From NCBI RefSeq assembly GCF_007828045.1, contig NZ_VITN01000018.1, positions 1 to 64,000 on the forward strand: a stretch of 64,000 nucleotides of DNA. Reading direction: 5' to 3'. This DNA is from Nitrospirillum amazonense. Its GTDB lineage: Bacteria > Pseudomonadota > Alphaproteobacteria > Azospirillales > Azospirillaceae. Numbering within the stretch: position 1 is the first letter of the stretch; the number at the start of each line of letters is the position of its first letter. Both the position numbers and the translations under genes were made by a program. Below the pieces are notes generated by a model that worked only from the letters and a program-made list of their open reading frames with translations, was not told the origin of the DNA and made no database searches. This document shows positions 46,040 to 55,556 of this stretch, piece by piece.

Positions 46040-47007
46040 CCGTGACGGACGTGATCGATCGCGTGAGCTTCGTGGATTTTGAGCCGGCCACGGCCAGCTT
46101 CCGCGATGATGTGCTGGCGGGCCTGTCCCACCCCATCCGCCGCATCCCCTGCAAATATCTGTACGACGCGGCCGGCGCCGCCCTGTTCGAGCGCATCTGC
46201 GAGCTGCCGGAGTATTATCCCACGCGCACGGAGCTGGCCATGTTGCAGCGGCTGGGGCCGGAGATCGCCGCGCTGGCGGGGCCGGAGGCGCAGGTGGTGG
46301 AGTTCGGCACCGGCGACGGCCGTAAGAGCCGCCTGTTGCTCAATGCGCTGGACCGCCCGGCCTCCTACGTGTCCATCGACATCTCCCGCGACCAGCTGAT
46401 CCGCGAGGCGGCGGCCCTGGCCCTGGACATGCCGCAGATCGAGGTGGTGGCCGTCTGCGGCGACTATACCCAGCAGACCCTGTCGTTGCCCACCGTGGGC
46501 CGGCGCCGCGTGGGCTTCTTCCCCGGGTCGACCATCGGCAACCTGACGCCGGTGGCGGCCACGGCCTTCCTGGCGCGTTGCGCCAACATGCTGCCGGGTG
46601 GGGCCATGCTGGTGGGCGTGGACATTCCCAAGGACATCACGGTGGTGGAGGCCGCCTACAACGACAGCGCGGGCGTCACCGCCGCCTTCTCCCTCAACCT
46701 GCTGGCCCGCATCAACCGTGAGCTGGGCGGCACCTTCGACCTGTCCGGCTTCCGCCACTACGCCTATTTCAACGAGGACCAGTCGAAGATAGAGATCTTT
46801 CTCATCAGCCAGCGCGAACAGCGCGCCGCCGTGGCGGGCCGCTTTTTCCACTTCCGTGCCGGCGAACGCATCCACATCGAGGATTCCTACAAGCTGGCGC
46901 CCGCCACCTTCCAAAACATGGCCCGGGCCGCGGGGTTCGAGCCGACGCAGGTGTGGGTGGACCCGGACGGCCTGTTCAGCCTGCACTGGTTGCTGGCGCC
47001 GCTGTAA
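46036..47007 (+). CDS. egtD: L-histidine N-alpha-methyltransferase EgtD
   Basis: 323 residues. SAM-dependent enzyme that trimethylates histidine to hercynine, the first ergothioneine step. Conserved features: IPCKYLYDAAGAALFERICE, LPEYYPTRTEL, the SAM loop VVEFGTGDGRKSRLLLNAL, FFPGSTIGNLTP and a histidine-binding region AYNDSAGVTAAFSLNLLARI. Correct length for the stand-alone enzyme. ATG 46036 overlaps the egtB stop, so the pair forms a coupled egtBD operon. Confidence 0.95.
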   Translation: MTVTDVIDRVSFVDFEPATASFRDDVLAGLSHPIRRIPCKYLYDAAGAALFERICELPEYYPTRTELAMLQRLGPEIAALAGPEAQVVEFGTGDGRKSRLLLNALDRPASYVSIDISRDQLIREAAALALDMPQIEVVAVCGDYTQQTLSLPTVGRRRVGFFPGSTIGNLTPVAATAFLARCANMLPGGAMLVGVDIPKDITVVEAAYNDSAGVTAAFSLNLLARINRELGGTFDLSGFRHYAYFNEDQSKIEIFLISQREQRAAVAGRFFHFRAGERIHIEDSYKLAPATFQNMARAAGFEPTQVWVDPDGLFSLHWLLAPL

Positions 47008-47079
47008 GCGTAAGGGAACCGGTGGACAAAAGCGCTCCCGCCAGGGAAGCTCCGGTCCGGGAGTGAACGGCCTGGAAGG

Positions 47080-48456
47080 ATGGGCGATGGCGTTGGGCGA
47101 TACCGGTTCCCGATCGCGCGGGGCGGCCGCGTGGTAGGCGGCGATCTTTGGCTGGTCCTGGCGGCGGGCGGTTGCATCGCCCTGGCCGTGGTCCTGATCA
47201 TCCGGCTGAAGCTGCACCCCTTCCTGGCGCTGCTGTGCGCGGCGCTGGCCCTGGCGGTGGCGCGGGGGATGCCTGCGGATCGGGCCTTGGCCGCCCTTCA
47301 GAAGGGCTTCGGCGACATCATGGGCGGGGCGGGCCTGGTGGTGGCCCTGGGCCTGACCCTGGGGGCCATGCTCAAGGTCTCCGGCGCCGCCGCCGCCCTG
47401 GCCAATGCCACGGTGGGGGCGGTGGGGCCGCGCTGGCGGCCGTGGGGCTGTCTGCTGGCGTCCCTGGTGCTGGGCTTACCTCTCTTCTTCGAAACCGGCG
47501 TCGTCCTGCTGCTGCCCATCATCGCGGCCCTGCCGATTACCGGCGACCGGGGCGGGCGGCAGCGCCTGCTGCTGATGCTGCCGGCGCTAGCCGGGCTGTC
47601 GGTGCTGCACGCCCTGGTGCCGCCGCATCCCGGGCCCATCATCGCGGTGGACCAGCTGGGCGCCGGCGTGGGGCCGACCCTGGTGCTGGGCGTGTTGCTG
47701 GGCCTGCCCATCGCCGTGCTGGCGGGGCCGGTGTTCGCCGGCTTGATCACACCCCATGTCGCTGGCGGGGATGGCGCCCGGGTAGAGATGCCGGACAGGC
47801 CGCTGCCCTCACCCTGGACGGCGCTGGCCGTCATCCTGCTGCCGGTGGTGCTGATCGCCGCCAAGGCGGTGCCGGCGCTGAGCCATGGGCCCGTGCTGTC
47901 CCTGCTGGGTGCCCCGCCGGTGGCCCTGCTGCTGGCCAACCTGGTGGCCCTGGCCGCCTTCTTCAGCCCTGGAACGTGGGGTGGGGGTAAGCCGGTCGAT
48001 TGGGACGCGCTGTGGCATGAGGCCATGACGCCAGCGGCCAGCATCCTGCTCAGCATCGCCGGCGGCGGAGCCTTCAAGCAGGTGCTGGTGGAGGCCGGGC
48101 TGGCCGACACGCTGGCGCGCTTCGCCGAGCAGGGGGCGGTGTCGCCCATCCTGCTGGCCTGGGGCATCGCCGTGATGATCCGCCTGGCCACGGGCTCCGC
48201 CACCGTCGCCACCATCACCGCCTCCGGTGCCTTGACCTCGGTCGCGGCCACGTCCGGGGTGGCGCCGGAATGGCTGGTGCTGGCCGTGGGCGCCGGCTCG
48301 CTGTTCTTCTCCCACGTCAATGATCCGGGCTTCTGGCTGGTGAAGAACTACCTGGGCCTCAGCACCGCCGACACGCTGAAGACCTGGTCGGTGATGGAAA
48401 CCATCGTCTCCGTCACCGGCCTGATCCTGGTGCTGGCCGCCAGCCACCTTTTTTGA
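47080..48456 (+). CDS. GntP-family gluconate/organic acid permease
   Basis: Up to 458 residues with 12 or more membrane segments. GntP features: RLKLHPFLALLCAALALAVA near the start, GLPLFFETGVVLLLPI, LVPPHPGPIIAVDQLGAGVG and LATGSATVATITASGA. Symports gluconate or related sugar acids with protons in characterised members. The start is uncertain: ATG 47080 has no spaced ribosome site, and GTG 47131 or 47134 would start right at the first hydrophobic segment. No gluconate kinase is adjacent. Confidence 0.87.
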   Translation: MGDGVGRYRFPIARGGRVVGGDLWLVLAAGGCIALAVVLIIRLKLHPFLALLCAALALAVARGMPADRALAALQKGFGDIMGGAGLVVALGLTLGAMLKVSGAAAALANATVGAVGPRWRPWGCLLASLVLGLPLFFETGVVLLLPIIAALPITGDRGGRQRLLLMLPALAGLSVLHALVPPHPGPIIAVDQLGAGVGPTLVLGVLLGLPIAVLAGPVFAGLITPHVAGGDGARVEMPDRPLPSPWTALAVILLPVVLIAAKAVPALSHGPVLSLLGAPPVALLLANLVALAAFFSPGTWGGGKPVDWDALWHEAMTPAASILLSIAGGGAFKQVLVEAGLADTLARFAEQGAVSPILLAWGIAVMIRLATGSATVATITASGALTSVAATSGVAPEWLVLAVGAGSLFFSHVNDPGFWLVKNYLGLSTADTLKTWSVMETIVSVTGLILVLAASHLF

Positions 48457-48472
48457 TCTTGGGCCCCAAAAG

Positions 48473-48504
48473 CCAATAGCGTGGGAACCTTCCCGCGCTA
48501 TTGG
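48473..48504. terminator. Near-perfect bidirectional hairpin terminator
   Basis: CCAATAGCG-t-GGGAA / cc / TTCCC-g-CGCTATTGG between the convergent GntP and oligopeptidase genes. A second small GC-rich hairpin follows at ~48507-48520. Confidence 0.7.
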
Positions 48505-48606
48505 TAGCCCGCGACCGCGGGCGCCGGAGCTTTCCGGGGAGCGTAGGGGATTGGAGAGCGAGGAAGGCAAGGGCCCGGATGGACCCGCCCGCCGCCTGAG
48601 GGCGAA

Positions 48607-50673
48607 CTAAGCCGCCAGACCGTACCGCTTGAGCAGCGCATCATTTTCCGGCTCGCGCCCACGGAAGGCGATGTAGCTGTCCAGCGCGGGGCGGGAGGAG
48701 CCCACGGCCAGGACCTGGGCGCGGAAGGCCTCGCCGGCCGCCGCCCTGTCGCCCTCCAGGAACTTGCCGAAGCCGTCCAGCGACAGCCGCTCCGCCCAGA
48801 GATAGCTGTAATAGCCGGCGGCGTAGCCCCCGGCGAAGATGTGGGTGAAGGCGTGGGCGAAGCGGTGCCATTCCGGCGGGGTCAGCACCGCCACCTCCGC
48901 CCGCACCCGCTCCAGCAGGGCCTGGACGCCGGCGGCGTCGGTGATCCCGGCGTCCAGGTGCATCTGCAGGTCGAACAGGGCGAATTCCACCTGGCGCAGC
49001 AGCGCCAGCGCCGCCTGGAAGCGCTGGGCCCCCAGCATGGCGTCGAACAGCGCGTCGGGCAGGGGCTCGCCGGTGTCGACATGGCCGGACATGGAGCGCA
49101 GGATCTGCCGGTCCCAGGCGAAATTCTCCAGCAACTGGCTGGGCAGTTCCACCGCGTCCCACTCGAAGCCGGTGACGCCGCTGATGGAGGGATAATCGAC
49201 CTCGCTCAGCACGTGGTGCAGGCAGTGCCCCATCTCGTGCAGCAGGGTCAGCACGTCGCCATGGCTCAGCAGGCTGGGCCTGCCCCCCGCCGGCGGGGCG
49301 AAGTTGCAGTTGAGGTAGGCGACGGGCAGCTGGGTTCCGTCTTGGCGCTTCAGGCGCGCGCGGCATACCGCCATCCAGGCGCCGCCTTTCTTGCCGGTGC
49401 GGGCGAACAGGTCCATGTACAGCCCGGCGAAGGGCACGCCGTCGCGCGACAGGGTGTAGTAGCGCACGTCCTTGTGCCAGACGCGCGTGCCTTCCTCCTG
49501 CGTCAGGGTGATGCCGAAGACGTCGCGCAGCAGGGCCAGCAGGCCGTCGAGCACGCGGGGCAGGGGGAAGTAGGCCTTGATCTTCTGGTCGTCGACGCTG
49601 TGCAGCGCCTGGCGCAGCTTCTCCGCCACATAGCCGTTGTCCCAGGGCTCCAGCGCGTCGATGCCCAGCGTGTCGCGGGCGAAGGCCTCCAGCTGCGCCT
49701 TGTCGGCCAGCGCCGGCTGGCGGGCGCGGCGGGCCAGGTCGCGCAGGAAGTCCACGACCTCGGCACCCGACCGCGCCATCTTGGTGGCCAGTGACAGGTC
49801 CACCGGGTCATTGAAGCCCAGAAGCGCCGCCGCCTCGCGCCGCAGGGCCAGGATGGCGCCCATGCGGTCGCTGTTGTCCAAGGTCTCAGGCCCGTTTTTC
49901 TGGTCGAGGGGGCCCTGGTCGGAGGCGCGGGTGCCATAGGCGCGGTAGACGCGGGCGCGCAGGTCGCGGTTGTCGGCGTAGGTCAGGATGGCGCGCACCG
50001 AGGGCTGGTGCAGGGTGACGGCCCAGCCGTCGAGGTTGCGCGCCGCCGCCAGGCTGGCCAGCATGGCCTTGTCGGCCTCGGGCACGCCGGCCAGCAGGGC
50101 CTCGTCGGTGATGTGCTCCACCCAGGCCTCGGTCGCGTCCAGCACGGCGCTGCTGTAGGCGGTTTGCAGCCGGCCCAGCTCCACCTGCAGGGCGGCGAAG
50201 CGTTCCCGCTCGGCCGGCGGCAGGGCGACTCCGCCCAGCTTGAAGTTGCGCAGGCTGAGTTCCACCAGGCGCCGCTCCGTCGCGCCCAGGACGGACAGGT
50301 CCACGGCCGCATAGGCGGCGTAGAGGTCCGGGTTCTGCGCGACGGAGGAGGAATAGCCGATCAGCCGCTCCAGCGCCGCGGCATGGGCGGCGCGCAGTTC
50401 GGGCGTGTCGGCGACGCTGTGCAAGTGGCTGACCGTGGCCCATAGGTCGGACAGGTCAGCCTCCGCCTGTTCCATGGCGCGGCAGACGGCGTCGAAACCG
50501 CGGTCGCCTCCCGTGATGACGGCCTGGACAACGGCGTCGTGCCGGGCGATGGCGGCCTCCAGCGCCGGGCCCACATGTTCCGGCTTGACCGCGTCGAAGG
50601 CGGGCAGGCCGGTGGTGGCCAGCAAGGGGTTGTCAGCGGTGCCGGCGGCGGTGTCGGTGGGCGTGGTGCTCAT
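48607..50673 (-). CDS. M3-family oligopeptidase (oligopeptidase A / Dcp type)
   Basis: 688 residues. Cytoplasmic zinc metallopeptidase that trims short peptides, including signal-peptide fragments. The zinc site is HEMGHCLHHVLSE with the third ligand Glu in GFEWDAVELPSQLLENF. FAGYYSYLWAERLSLDGF near the C-terminus is the substrate-tyrosine loop. Length fits PrlC/Dcp. ATG 50673 is preferred to a TTG at 50685; AAGGA lies about 12 bases upstream. Monocistronic. Confidence 0.92.
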   Translation of the reverse strand: MSTTPTDTAAGTADNPLLATTGLPAFDAVKPEHVGPALEAAIARHDAVVQAVITGGDRGFDAVCRAMEQAEADLSDLWATVSHLHSVADTPELRAAHAAALERLIGYSSSVAQNPDLYAAYAAVDLSVLGATERRLVELSLRNFKLGGVALPPAERERFAALQVELGRLQTAYSSAVLDATEAWVEHITDEALLAGVPEADKAMLASLAAARNLDGWAVTLHQPSVRAILTYADNRDLRARVYRAYGTRASDQGPLDQKNGPETLDNSDRMGAILALRREAAALLGFNDPVDLSLATKMARSGAEVVDFLRDLARRARQPALADKAQLEAFARDTLGIDALEPWDNGYVAEKLRQALHSVDDQKIKAYFPLPRVLDGLLALLRDVFGITLTQEEGTRVWHKDVRYYTLSRDGVPFAGLYMDLFARTGKKGGAWMAVCRARLKRQDGTQLPVAYLNCNFAPPAGGRPSLLSHGDVLTLLHEMGHCLHHVLSEVDYPSISGVTGFEWDAVELPSQLLENFAWDRQILRSMSGHVDTGEPLPDALFDAMLGAQRFQAALALLRQVEFALFDLQMHLDAGITDAAGVQALLERVRAEVAVLTPPEWHRFAHAFTHIFAGGYAAGYYSYLWAERLSLDGFGKFLEGDRAAAGEAFRAQVLAVGSSRPALDSYIAFRGREPENDALLKRYGLAA

Positions 50674-51150
50674 GGGTGCGCTCAAGTCCTTGGTCTAGGC
50701 GTGCCGGTTTCAGGTCCACCGTCCCATATGGGATGCCCATCGCGCAATTATGAGAGGGCGGGTTGGCGCGCCGGTGGGCGGGCATGGGCCGCGCCCCCGT
50801 GGTGGAATCTATGCGGATGAGCCCGCGCATGAACGGATGCCACCGCCTATCATTCCAGGCGATCCCAGGGGAGGCCTCACGCCCGGCCCCCAAGTTCGCC
50901 CGCACGGGGTACCCATGACGCGTCAGTCGACAGGGGGGCGGTCAGGCGCCACGGTTTCCCCTTCATCAGGGAATGGTGGAAAACGGTTCGAGAAACCGGC
51001 ACTTTCCCAGTTAACCAATATGGCCCCGCTAACCAAGGTGGGACGGGGGATGTCCCGGAAAAGGCAGTGCGTGGTGGGTTCCGGCCTGGAGACGGAAATG
51101 ACGGATCAGCGAGGGGTCGCCGCGCGGGTGGCGGCGGTCTGGGCCGGCCC
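50674..51150. other. Divergent region upstream of the chemosensory cluster
   Basis: About 480 bases. It must carry the oligopeptidase promoter and the promoter of the large signalling cluster. It holds one hairpin (GGGACggGGGATGTCCC near 51040-51056), and the 18-codon leader frame at 51098. A longer open frame through here (from 50750) has no homology-like features and is not called. Confidence 0.45.
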
Positions 51151-51154
51151 ATGA
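51098..51154 (+). CDS. 18-codon leader frame coupled to the first kinase gene
   Basis: MTDQRGVAARVAAVWAGP, with GGAG 6 bases before its ATG, ends in an ATGA overlap with the kinase start at 51151, which has no good ribosome site of its own. The arrangement suggests the kinase is translated by re-initiation. It could be coincidence, and a GTG at 51067 in the kinase frame is an alternative. Confidence 0.35.
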   Translation: MTDQRGVAARVAAVWAGP

Positions 51155-52905
51155 CGGGCGGGTCCGCGCATCGCGTCCTGCTGGTCGAGGATTCGCCGAC
51201 GCAGGCCCTGCAATTGCAGATGATGCTGGAACGCCAGGGATGGTCCGTCACCGTTTGTGGCGACGCCGAAAGCGCGCTTGAGCAGTTGGGCCGGGAAATG
51301 CCCGACCTGGCCATCGTCGATTACCACCTGCCGCGCATGAACGGGGACGAGTTCGTGCGCCGGGTGCGCATGGACATGCGCACGCGCGGCCTGTCGGTCC
51401 TGATGCTGACCGACAGTCACGCCGCCGACCGGGAACGCCAGGGCTACGACAGCGGCGCCGACGCCTATGTGCCCAAGTCGGTCGACACCGACATCCTGCT
51501 GAGCCGGGTGGGTGCCCTGCTGCGCAAGACCACGGCGGCGGTGGTCCAGGCGCCGGTGGACATCCGCCAGAGCCGCCTGCTGGTGGTGGACGACAGCCCC
51601 ACCTATCTCTTCTTCATCACCGCCCAGTTGCAGGAGGACGGGCACGAGGTGATCGGCGTGTCCAGCGGGCGCGAGGCGCTGGCCCGCATGGCGGAGGAGA
51701 AGTTCGACTGCGTCGTGGTCGATCTGGTCATGCCCGAGATGAGCGGCACGGAGCTGTGCCAGCACCTGGACCGGATGCGCCGCCAGCATGACCGCCTGTT
51801 CCAGATCATCATCCTGACCTCCCGCGACAACAAAGAGGACATGATGCGCGGCCTGGAGGCGGGGGCCGACGACTTCGTGGGCAAGGCCGGCGAGAGCGAG
51901 ATCCTGAAGGCCCGCATCCGCGCCCTGTTGCGCCGCAAGTTCCTGCATGAGGAGAACCTGCGCATCAGCGGCGAATTCCGGGACAAGGAGCTGGAGCTGG
52001 AGCGCACGCGCGACGAACGGCGCATCGCCCAGGAGCGCGCCGCCATGACGGAGGCGCTGGAGCGGTCGCACGCCGAGCTGGCGCAGGCGTACCAGGAACT
52101 GCAGGGCACGCAGGCGCAGCTGGTGCAGGCGGCCAAGATGGCCTCGCTGGGCGCGCTGGTGGCCGGCATCGCGCATGAGCTGAACAACCCGCTGGCCTTC
52201 GTCGGCAACCACCTGGGCACCGTGCTGCGCTGCCTGGAGACCATCACGCCGGAGGTGCAGGGCCACCTGTCGGACAAGGGCGCCCGCGACCTGGACAAGA
52301 TGCGCCAACGGCTGGACGCCATGCGCCTGGGCATCGACCGGGTGGAAAACCTGGTGGTGAAGCTGCGCACCTTCTCCCGCCTGGACGAGGCGGAGGTGAA
52401 GGAGGTGGAGATCGAGGACAGCCTGGAATCGGTGCTGACCCTGCTGCAGCACAAGCTGTCCGACCGAATCACGGTGGAGCGGCGGTATGAGGGGCCCAAG
52501 CGCATCACCTGCCAGCCGGGGCCGCTGAACCAGGTGCTGATGAACGTGGTGGGCAACGCCATCGACGCCATCGAAGACACGGGCACCATCACCCTGGCGA
52601 CGGGCCGGGACGGGGCCATGTTCCGCCTGTCCGTGCGGGATACCGGCCACGGCATCCCCGCTGCCATCCGCGACCGCATCTGTGAGCCGTTCTTCACCAC
52701 CAAGCCCGTGGGGTCAGGGACTGGCCTTGGCCTTTCCATTTCCTATAGCATCATCCAGCGCCACCGGGGGCGGTTGGAATTCCATAGTGACGAGGGGCGG
52801 GGTACGGAGGTGGTGATCGAGATCCCCATGGACGGGGCGTCCGCCGGCGCGCCGACCCTGCCAGACCCTGCGCAAACGGCGCATGCGACGCCGGGGGAAG
52901 CATGA
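51151..52905 (+). CDS. REC-REC-histidine kinase, first gene of the Wsp-like cluster
   Basis: 584 residues from ATG 51151. Receiver 1 (~8-125: VLLVEDSPTQ, AIVDYHLPRM, YVPKS), receiver 2 (~137-260: LLVVDDSPTY, VVVDLVMPEM, FVGKA), a coiled coil (~275-325, EFRDKELELERTRDERRIAQ), then HisKA with His ~342 in the HPK4-type box IAHELNNPLAF, and HATPase (GNAIDAIED, DTGHGIPAA, GSGTGLGLSIS). No membrane segment, so cytosolic. Two receivers ahead of the kinase core suggest it integrates phosphate from other kinases, plausibly the CheA downstream. It ends 13 bases before the next kinase. Confidence 0.9.
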   Translation: MTGGSAHRVLLVEDSPTQALQLQMMLERQGWSVTVCGDAESALEQLGREMPDLAIVDYHLPRMNGDEFVRRVRMDMRTRGLSVLMLTDSHAADRERQGYDSGADAYVPKSVDTDILLSRVGALLRKTTAAVVQAPVDIRQSRLLVVDDSPTYLFFITAQLQEDGHEVIGVSSGREALARMAEEKFDCVVVDLVMPEMSGTELCQHLDRMRRQHDRLFQIIILTSRDNKEDMMRGLEAGADDFVGKAGESEILKARIRALLRRKFLHEENLRISGEFRDKELELERTRDERRIAQERAAMTEALERSHAELAQAYQELQGTQAQLVQAAKMASLGALVAGIAHELNNPLAFVGNHLGTVLRCLETITPEVQGHLSDKGARDLDKMRQRLDAMRLGIDRVENLVVKLRTFSRLDEAEVKEVEIEDSLESVLTLLQHKLSDRITVERRYEGPKRITCQPGPLNQVLMNVVGNAIDAIEDTGTITLATGRDGAMFRLSVRDTGHGIPAAIRDRICEPFFTTKPVGSGTGLGLSISYSIIQRHRGRLEFHSDEGRGTEVVIEIPMDGASAGAPTLPDPAQTAHATPGEA

Positions 52906-52918
52906 TGCCGGGGGAACC

Positions 52919-54994
52919 ATGATGATCGCCCAGGAGCTGCCCACCGTCATGGTGGTCGACGATGAGCCGGAGGTGCTTATGGCGGTCGCCGACGCGCTGG
53001 AGGACGAGTTCTATGTCCTGACCAGCACGTCGCCGCTGAAGGCCCGGGCGATGCTGGAGGGCGACGACATCGCCCCCCTGGTCATCATTTCCGACCAGCG
53101 TATGCCGGGCATGGCCGGCCATGAATTCCTGCGCTGGGCGCGCGAACTGTCGGATGCCACCCGTGTGCTGATCACCGGCTACACCGACATCGACGCCCTG
53201 GGCGCCGCCGTCAACGCCGGCCAGATTTTCGGCTATCTGCCCAAGCCATGGACGCCCGACCGGCTGCGCCGCCTGATTCGCGAGGCGGCGGAACATTGCG
53301 CCGTCCGCCGCGCCCTGGCGGAGGAGCGGCTGCTGTTGTCGCACCTGATGAACAGCGTGCCGGATCCCATCGCCTTCAAGGACAAGCACTTGCGCTACCT
53401 GCGCAGCAACGTGGCCCATGCCAAGGCCCTGGGCGTGGACAACCCCGACGACCTGGTCGGCCGCACGGACCAGGAGATCGGGGCCCAGGAAGCGGCGCGC
53501 CGCGAGGCGGCGGACCAGGCGGCCCTGGAAGCCGGCATCACGGTCACCGACATCCAGCAGGACGCCCCGGCTTCGGCGGAGGCGCCATCGCGCCGTCGCT
53601 GGTACTCGGTCGTGCGTTCCACCTTCAAGGACGGCGAGGGGGCGACCGAGGGCCTGGTCACCATCGCCCGCGACATCACCGCGGCGAAGGAGGCGGAACA
53701 GGCCTTGAGCGAGGCGCACGCCACGCTGGAGCGCCGGGTGGCGGAGCGGACGGAGGATCTGGCGGCCACGGCCCGCGACCTGCTGGCCGCGCGCAAGGCC
53801 GCCGACATGGCCAACGAGGCCAAGTCGCGCTATCTGGCCACCGTGGCGCATGAACTGCGCACGCCGCTGACCGGCGTCATCGGCTTTTCCGAATTGCTGC
53901 TGCGCGGTGGCGTCAGCCCCGGCGAATGGCACCGCCTGCTGACCTTGCAGGCGGAGGCGGGGCGCGCCCTGCTGGGCCTGCTGGACGACATTCTGGACCT
54001 GTCCAAGATCGAGGCCGGGCGCCTGACCCTGGAAAGCCTGCCCCTGGATTTCCGCACCCTGGTGGACGACTGCATCGCCTTGGTGCGCCCCTCGGCCAGC
54101 GGCAAGGGCCTGGCGTTCAACTCCGCCGTGACCAGCGCCCTGCCCGCCAAGATCATGGGCGATCCCACCCGGCTGCGCCAGGTGGTGCTGAACCTGCTGA
54201 CCAACGCCGTGAAGTTCACCCAGGCCGGGAGCGTCAGCCTGACGGCGGAGGTGCTGCCGCCGCCGGCTGGCCTGGGGGGCGCGCCGTCGCGCCTGCGGGT
54301 ATCCGTGACCGATACCGGCATCGGCATCCCGCCGGAGCGGCTGTCCGGCCTGTTCGAGGAATTCAGCCAGGTGGACGAGACCACGGCCCGCCGTTTCGGC
54401 GGTACGGGCCTGGGCCTGGCCATCTGCCGCCGCCTGGTGGAGCACATGGACGGGCGCATCGGGGTGGAGAGCGTGCCGGATCAGGGCAGCCGCTTCTGGT
54501 TCGAACTGCCGCTGGCCGTGCCGGCGGAAGAGGCGGCGGCGCTGCCTCCGCTCACCGGAGCCGAGGCCCAGGCCCCGTCGGGCCGCGCCAGGGGCGGCCG
54601 CCGCATCCTGCTGGTGGAAGATGACCGGTCCACCCAGATCCTGGTGTCCACCATCCTGCGCGGCGTGGGGCATGAGGTGGATATCGTGGACAACGGCGCC
54701 GCCGCCGTGCGGGCGGTGGACACGGGCACCTACGACCTGGTGTTCATGGACATGCATATGCCGATCATGGGCGGGCTGGAGGCCACGACCCGGATTCGCG
54801 CCCTGCAGCGTACGCCCGACCGGCCGCTGCCGCCCCTGGTGGTGCTGACCGCCGGGGTCACGGCGGAGGAGCGGGAACGCTGCCGTGCCGTGGGCCTGGA
54901 GGTCTTCCTGAGCAAGCCCGTCGATCTGGAAAAGCTGCTGCTGACCGCCGCCACGGTGGGGTTGCCGGATGGGGAAGGGGACGCCCATGGTTGA
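52919..54994 (+). CDS. REC-PAS-histidine kinase-REC hybrid kinase
   Basis: 691 residues. Receiver (VMVVDDEPEV, VIISDQRMPGM, GYLPKPW), a short helical linker (REAAEHCAVRRALAEERLLL), PAS (~140-255, LMNSVPDPIAFKDKHLRYLR), coiled coil, HisKA with His ~311 in VAHELRTPLTGV, HATPase ([29 protein letters not shown]) and a C-terminal receiver (ILLVEDDRST, VFMDMHMPIM, LSKPVD). Its first ~170 residues closely parallel the GGDEF protein at 62716. ATG 52919 follows GGGGGAA; the next codon is also ATG. No membrane segments. Confidence 0.9.
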   Translation: MMIAQELPTVMVVDDEPEVLMAVADALEDEFYVLTSTSPLKARAMLEGDDIAPLVIISDQRMPGMAGHEFLRWARELSDATRVLITGYTDIDALGAAVNAGQIFGYLPKPWTPDRLRRLIREAAEHCAVRRALAEERLLLSHLMNSVPDPIAFKDKHLRYLRSNVAHAKALGVDNPDDLVGRTDQEIGAQEAARREAADQAALEAGITVTDIQQDAPASAEAPSRRRWYSVVRSTFKDGEGATEGLVTIARDITAAKEAEQALSEAHATLERRVAERTEDLAATARDLLAARKAADMANEAKSRYLATVAHELRTPLTGVIGFSELLLRGGVSPGEWHRLLTLQAEAGRALLGLLDDILDLSKIEAGRLTLESLPLDFRTLVDDCIALVRPSASGKGLAFNSAVTSALPAKIMGDPTRLRQVVLNLLTNAVKFTQAGSVSLTAEVLPPPAGLGGAPSRLRVSVTDTGIGIPPERLSGLFEEFSQVDETTARRFGGTGLGLAICRRLVEHMDGRIGVESVPDQGSRFWFELPLAVPAEEAAALPPLTGAEAQAPSGRARGGRRILLVEDDRSTQILVSTILRGVGHEVDIVDNGAAAVRAVDTGTYDLVFMDMHMPIMGGLEATTRIRALQRTPDRPLPPLVVLTAGVTAEERERCRAVGLEVFLSKPVDLEKLLLTAATVGLPDGEGDAHG

Positions 54995-55556
54995 GCGGGG
55001 CTTGACCTCGGGTCCCGCCACGGCGGAAGGCGCCGGCGCCTTCCTACTGCGCTTCGACTTGGACGGCCAGGCCTATGGTCTGCCGCTGGCCATGGTGGAG
55101 CGGGCGGTGCGGGCCGTGGCGGTGACGCCCCTGCCGGGCGCGCCGGGCCTGGTGCGCGGCGTCATCAACCTGCAAGGTCAGGTGGTGCCGGTCATGGACG
55201 TGCGCCGCCGCTTCGGCCTGGACAGCCGCCCCCTGTCGCTGAGCGACCATATGATCGTGGCGCGCGGCCTGCGCCGTACCGTCGTCCTGCTGGTCGATAG
55301 CGTGGTGGGCACGGTGGCGGGCGCACCGGTCGACTGGGTGTCGGCCCAGGGCGTGGTCCCCGGTGTGGACGACGCCATCGTCGGCGTGGTGCGGCTGTCG
55401 GATGGCCTGCTGCTGATCCACGATCTGGACCGTTTCCTGTCGGTGGCGGAGGAGGAGCAGCTGGCCCGGGCGCTGGCGGCCGGGAACCGCGCTGAAGGGA
55501 GCGGCGCCCAGGGGGACGGCGCCCAGGGGGATGGCGCCCAGGGGGATGGCGGATGA
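54987..55556 (+). CDS. CheW-like coupling protein, first copy
   Basis: 189 residues. A CheW beta-barrel (~20-155) with LLRFDLDGQAYGLPLAMVER, PGAPGLVRGVINLQGQVVPV and a late LLIHDLDRFL. It links the receptor to CheA. The C-terminus carries three AQGDG units from a perfect-frame 15-bp repeat (55503-55547). ATG 54987, with AAGGGG upstream, overlaps the end of the kinase gene; an in-frame ATG at 54969 is possible. Its stop overlaps the cheR start. Confidence 0.9.
   Translation: MVERGLTSGPATAEGAGAFLLRFDLDGQAYGLPLAMVERAVRAVAVTPLPGAPGLVRGVINLQGQVVPVMDVRRRFGLDSRPLSLSDHMIVARGLRRTVVLLVDSVVGTVAGAPVDWVSAQGVVPGVDDAIVGVVRLSDGLLLIHDLDRFLSVAEEEQLARALAAGNRAEGSGAQGDGAQGDGAQGDGG
55503..55547 (+). repeat. In-frame 15-bp tandem repeat at the 3' end of the first cheW
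   Basis: Three units of GGCGCCCAGGGGGA(C/T), each coding GAQGD. The length should be prone to slippage, yet each unit change keeps the frame of the overlapping cheR start. Confidence 0.85.

Noticed and set aside
50750-51154. A 134-codon frame upstream of the first kinase
   Set aside because: Only its last 18 codons have a good ribosome site. The rest is Pro/Gly/Arg-rich with no features, so only the short leader is listed.
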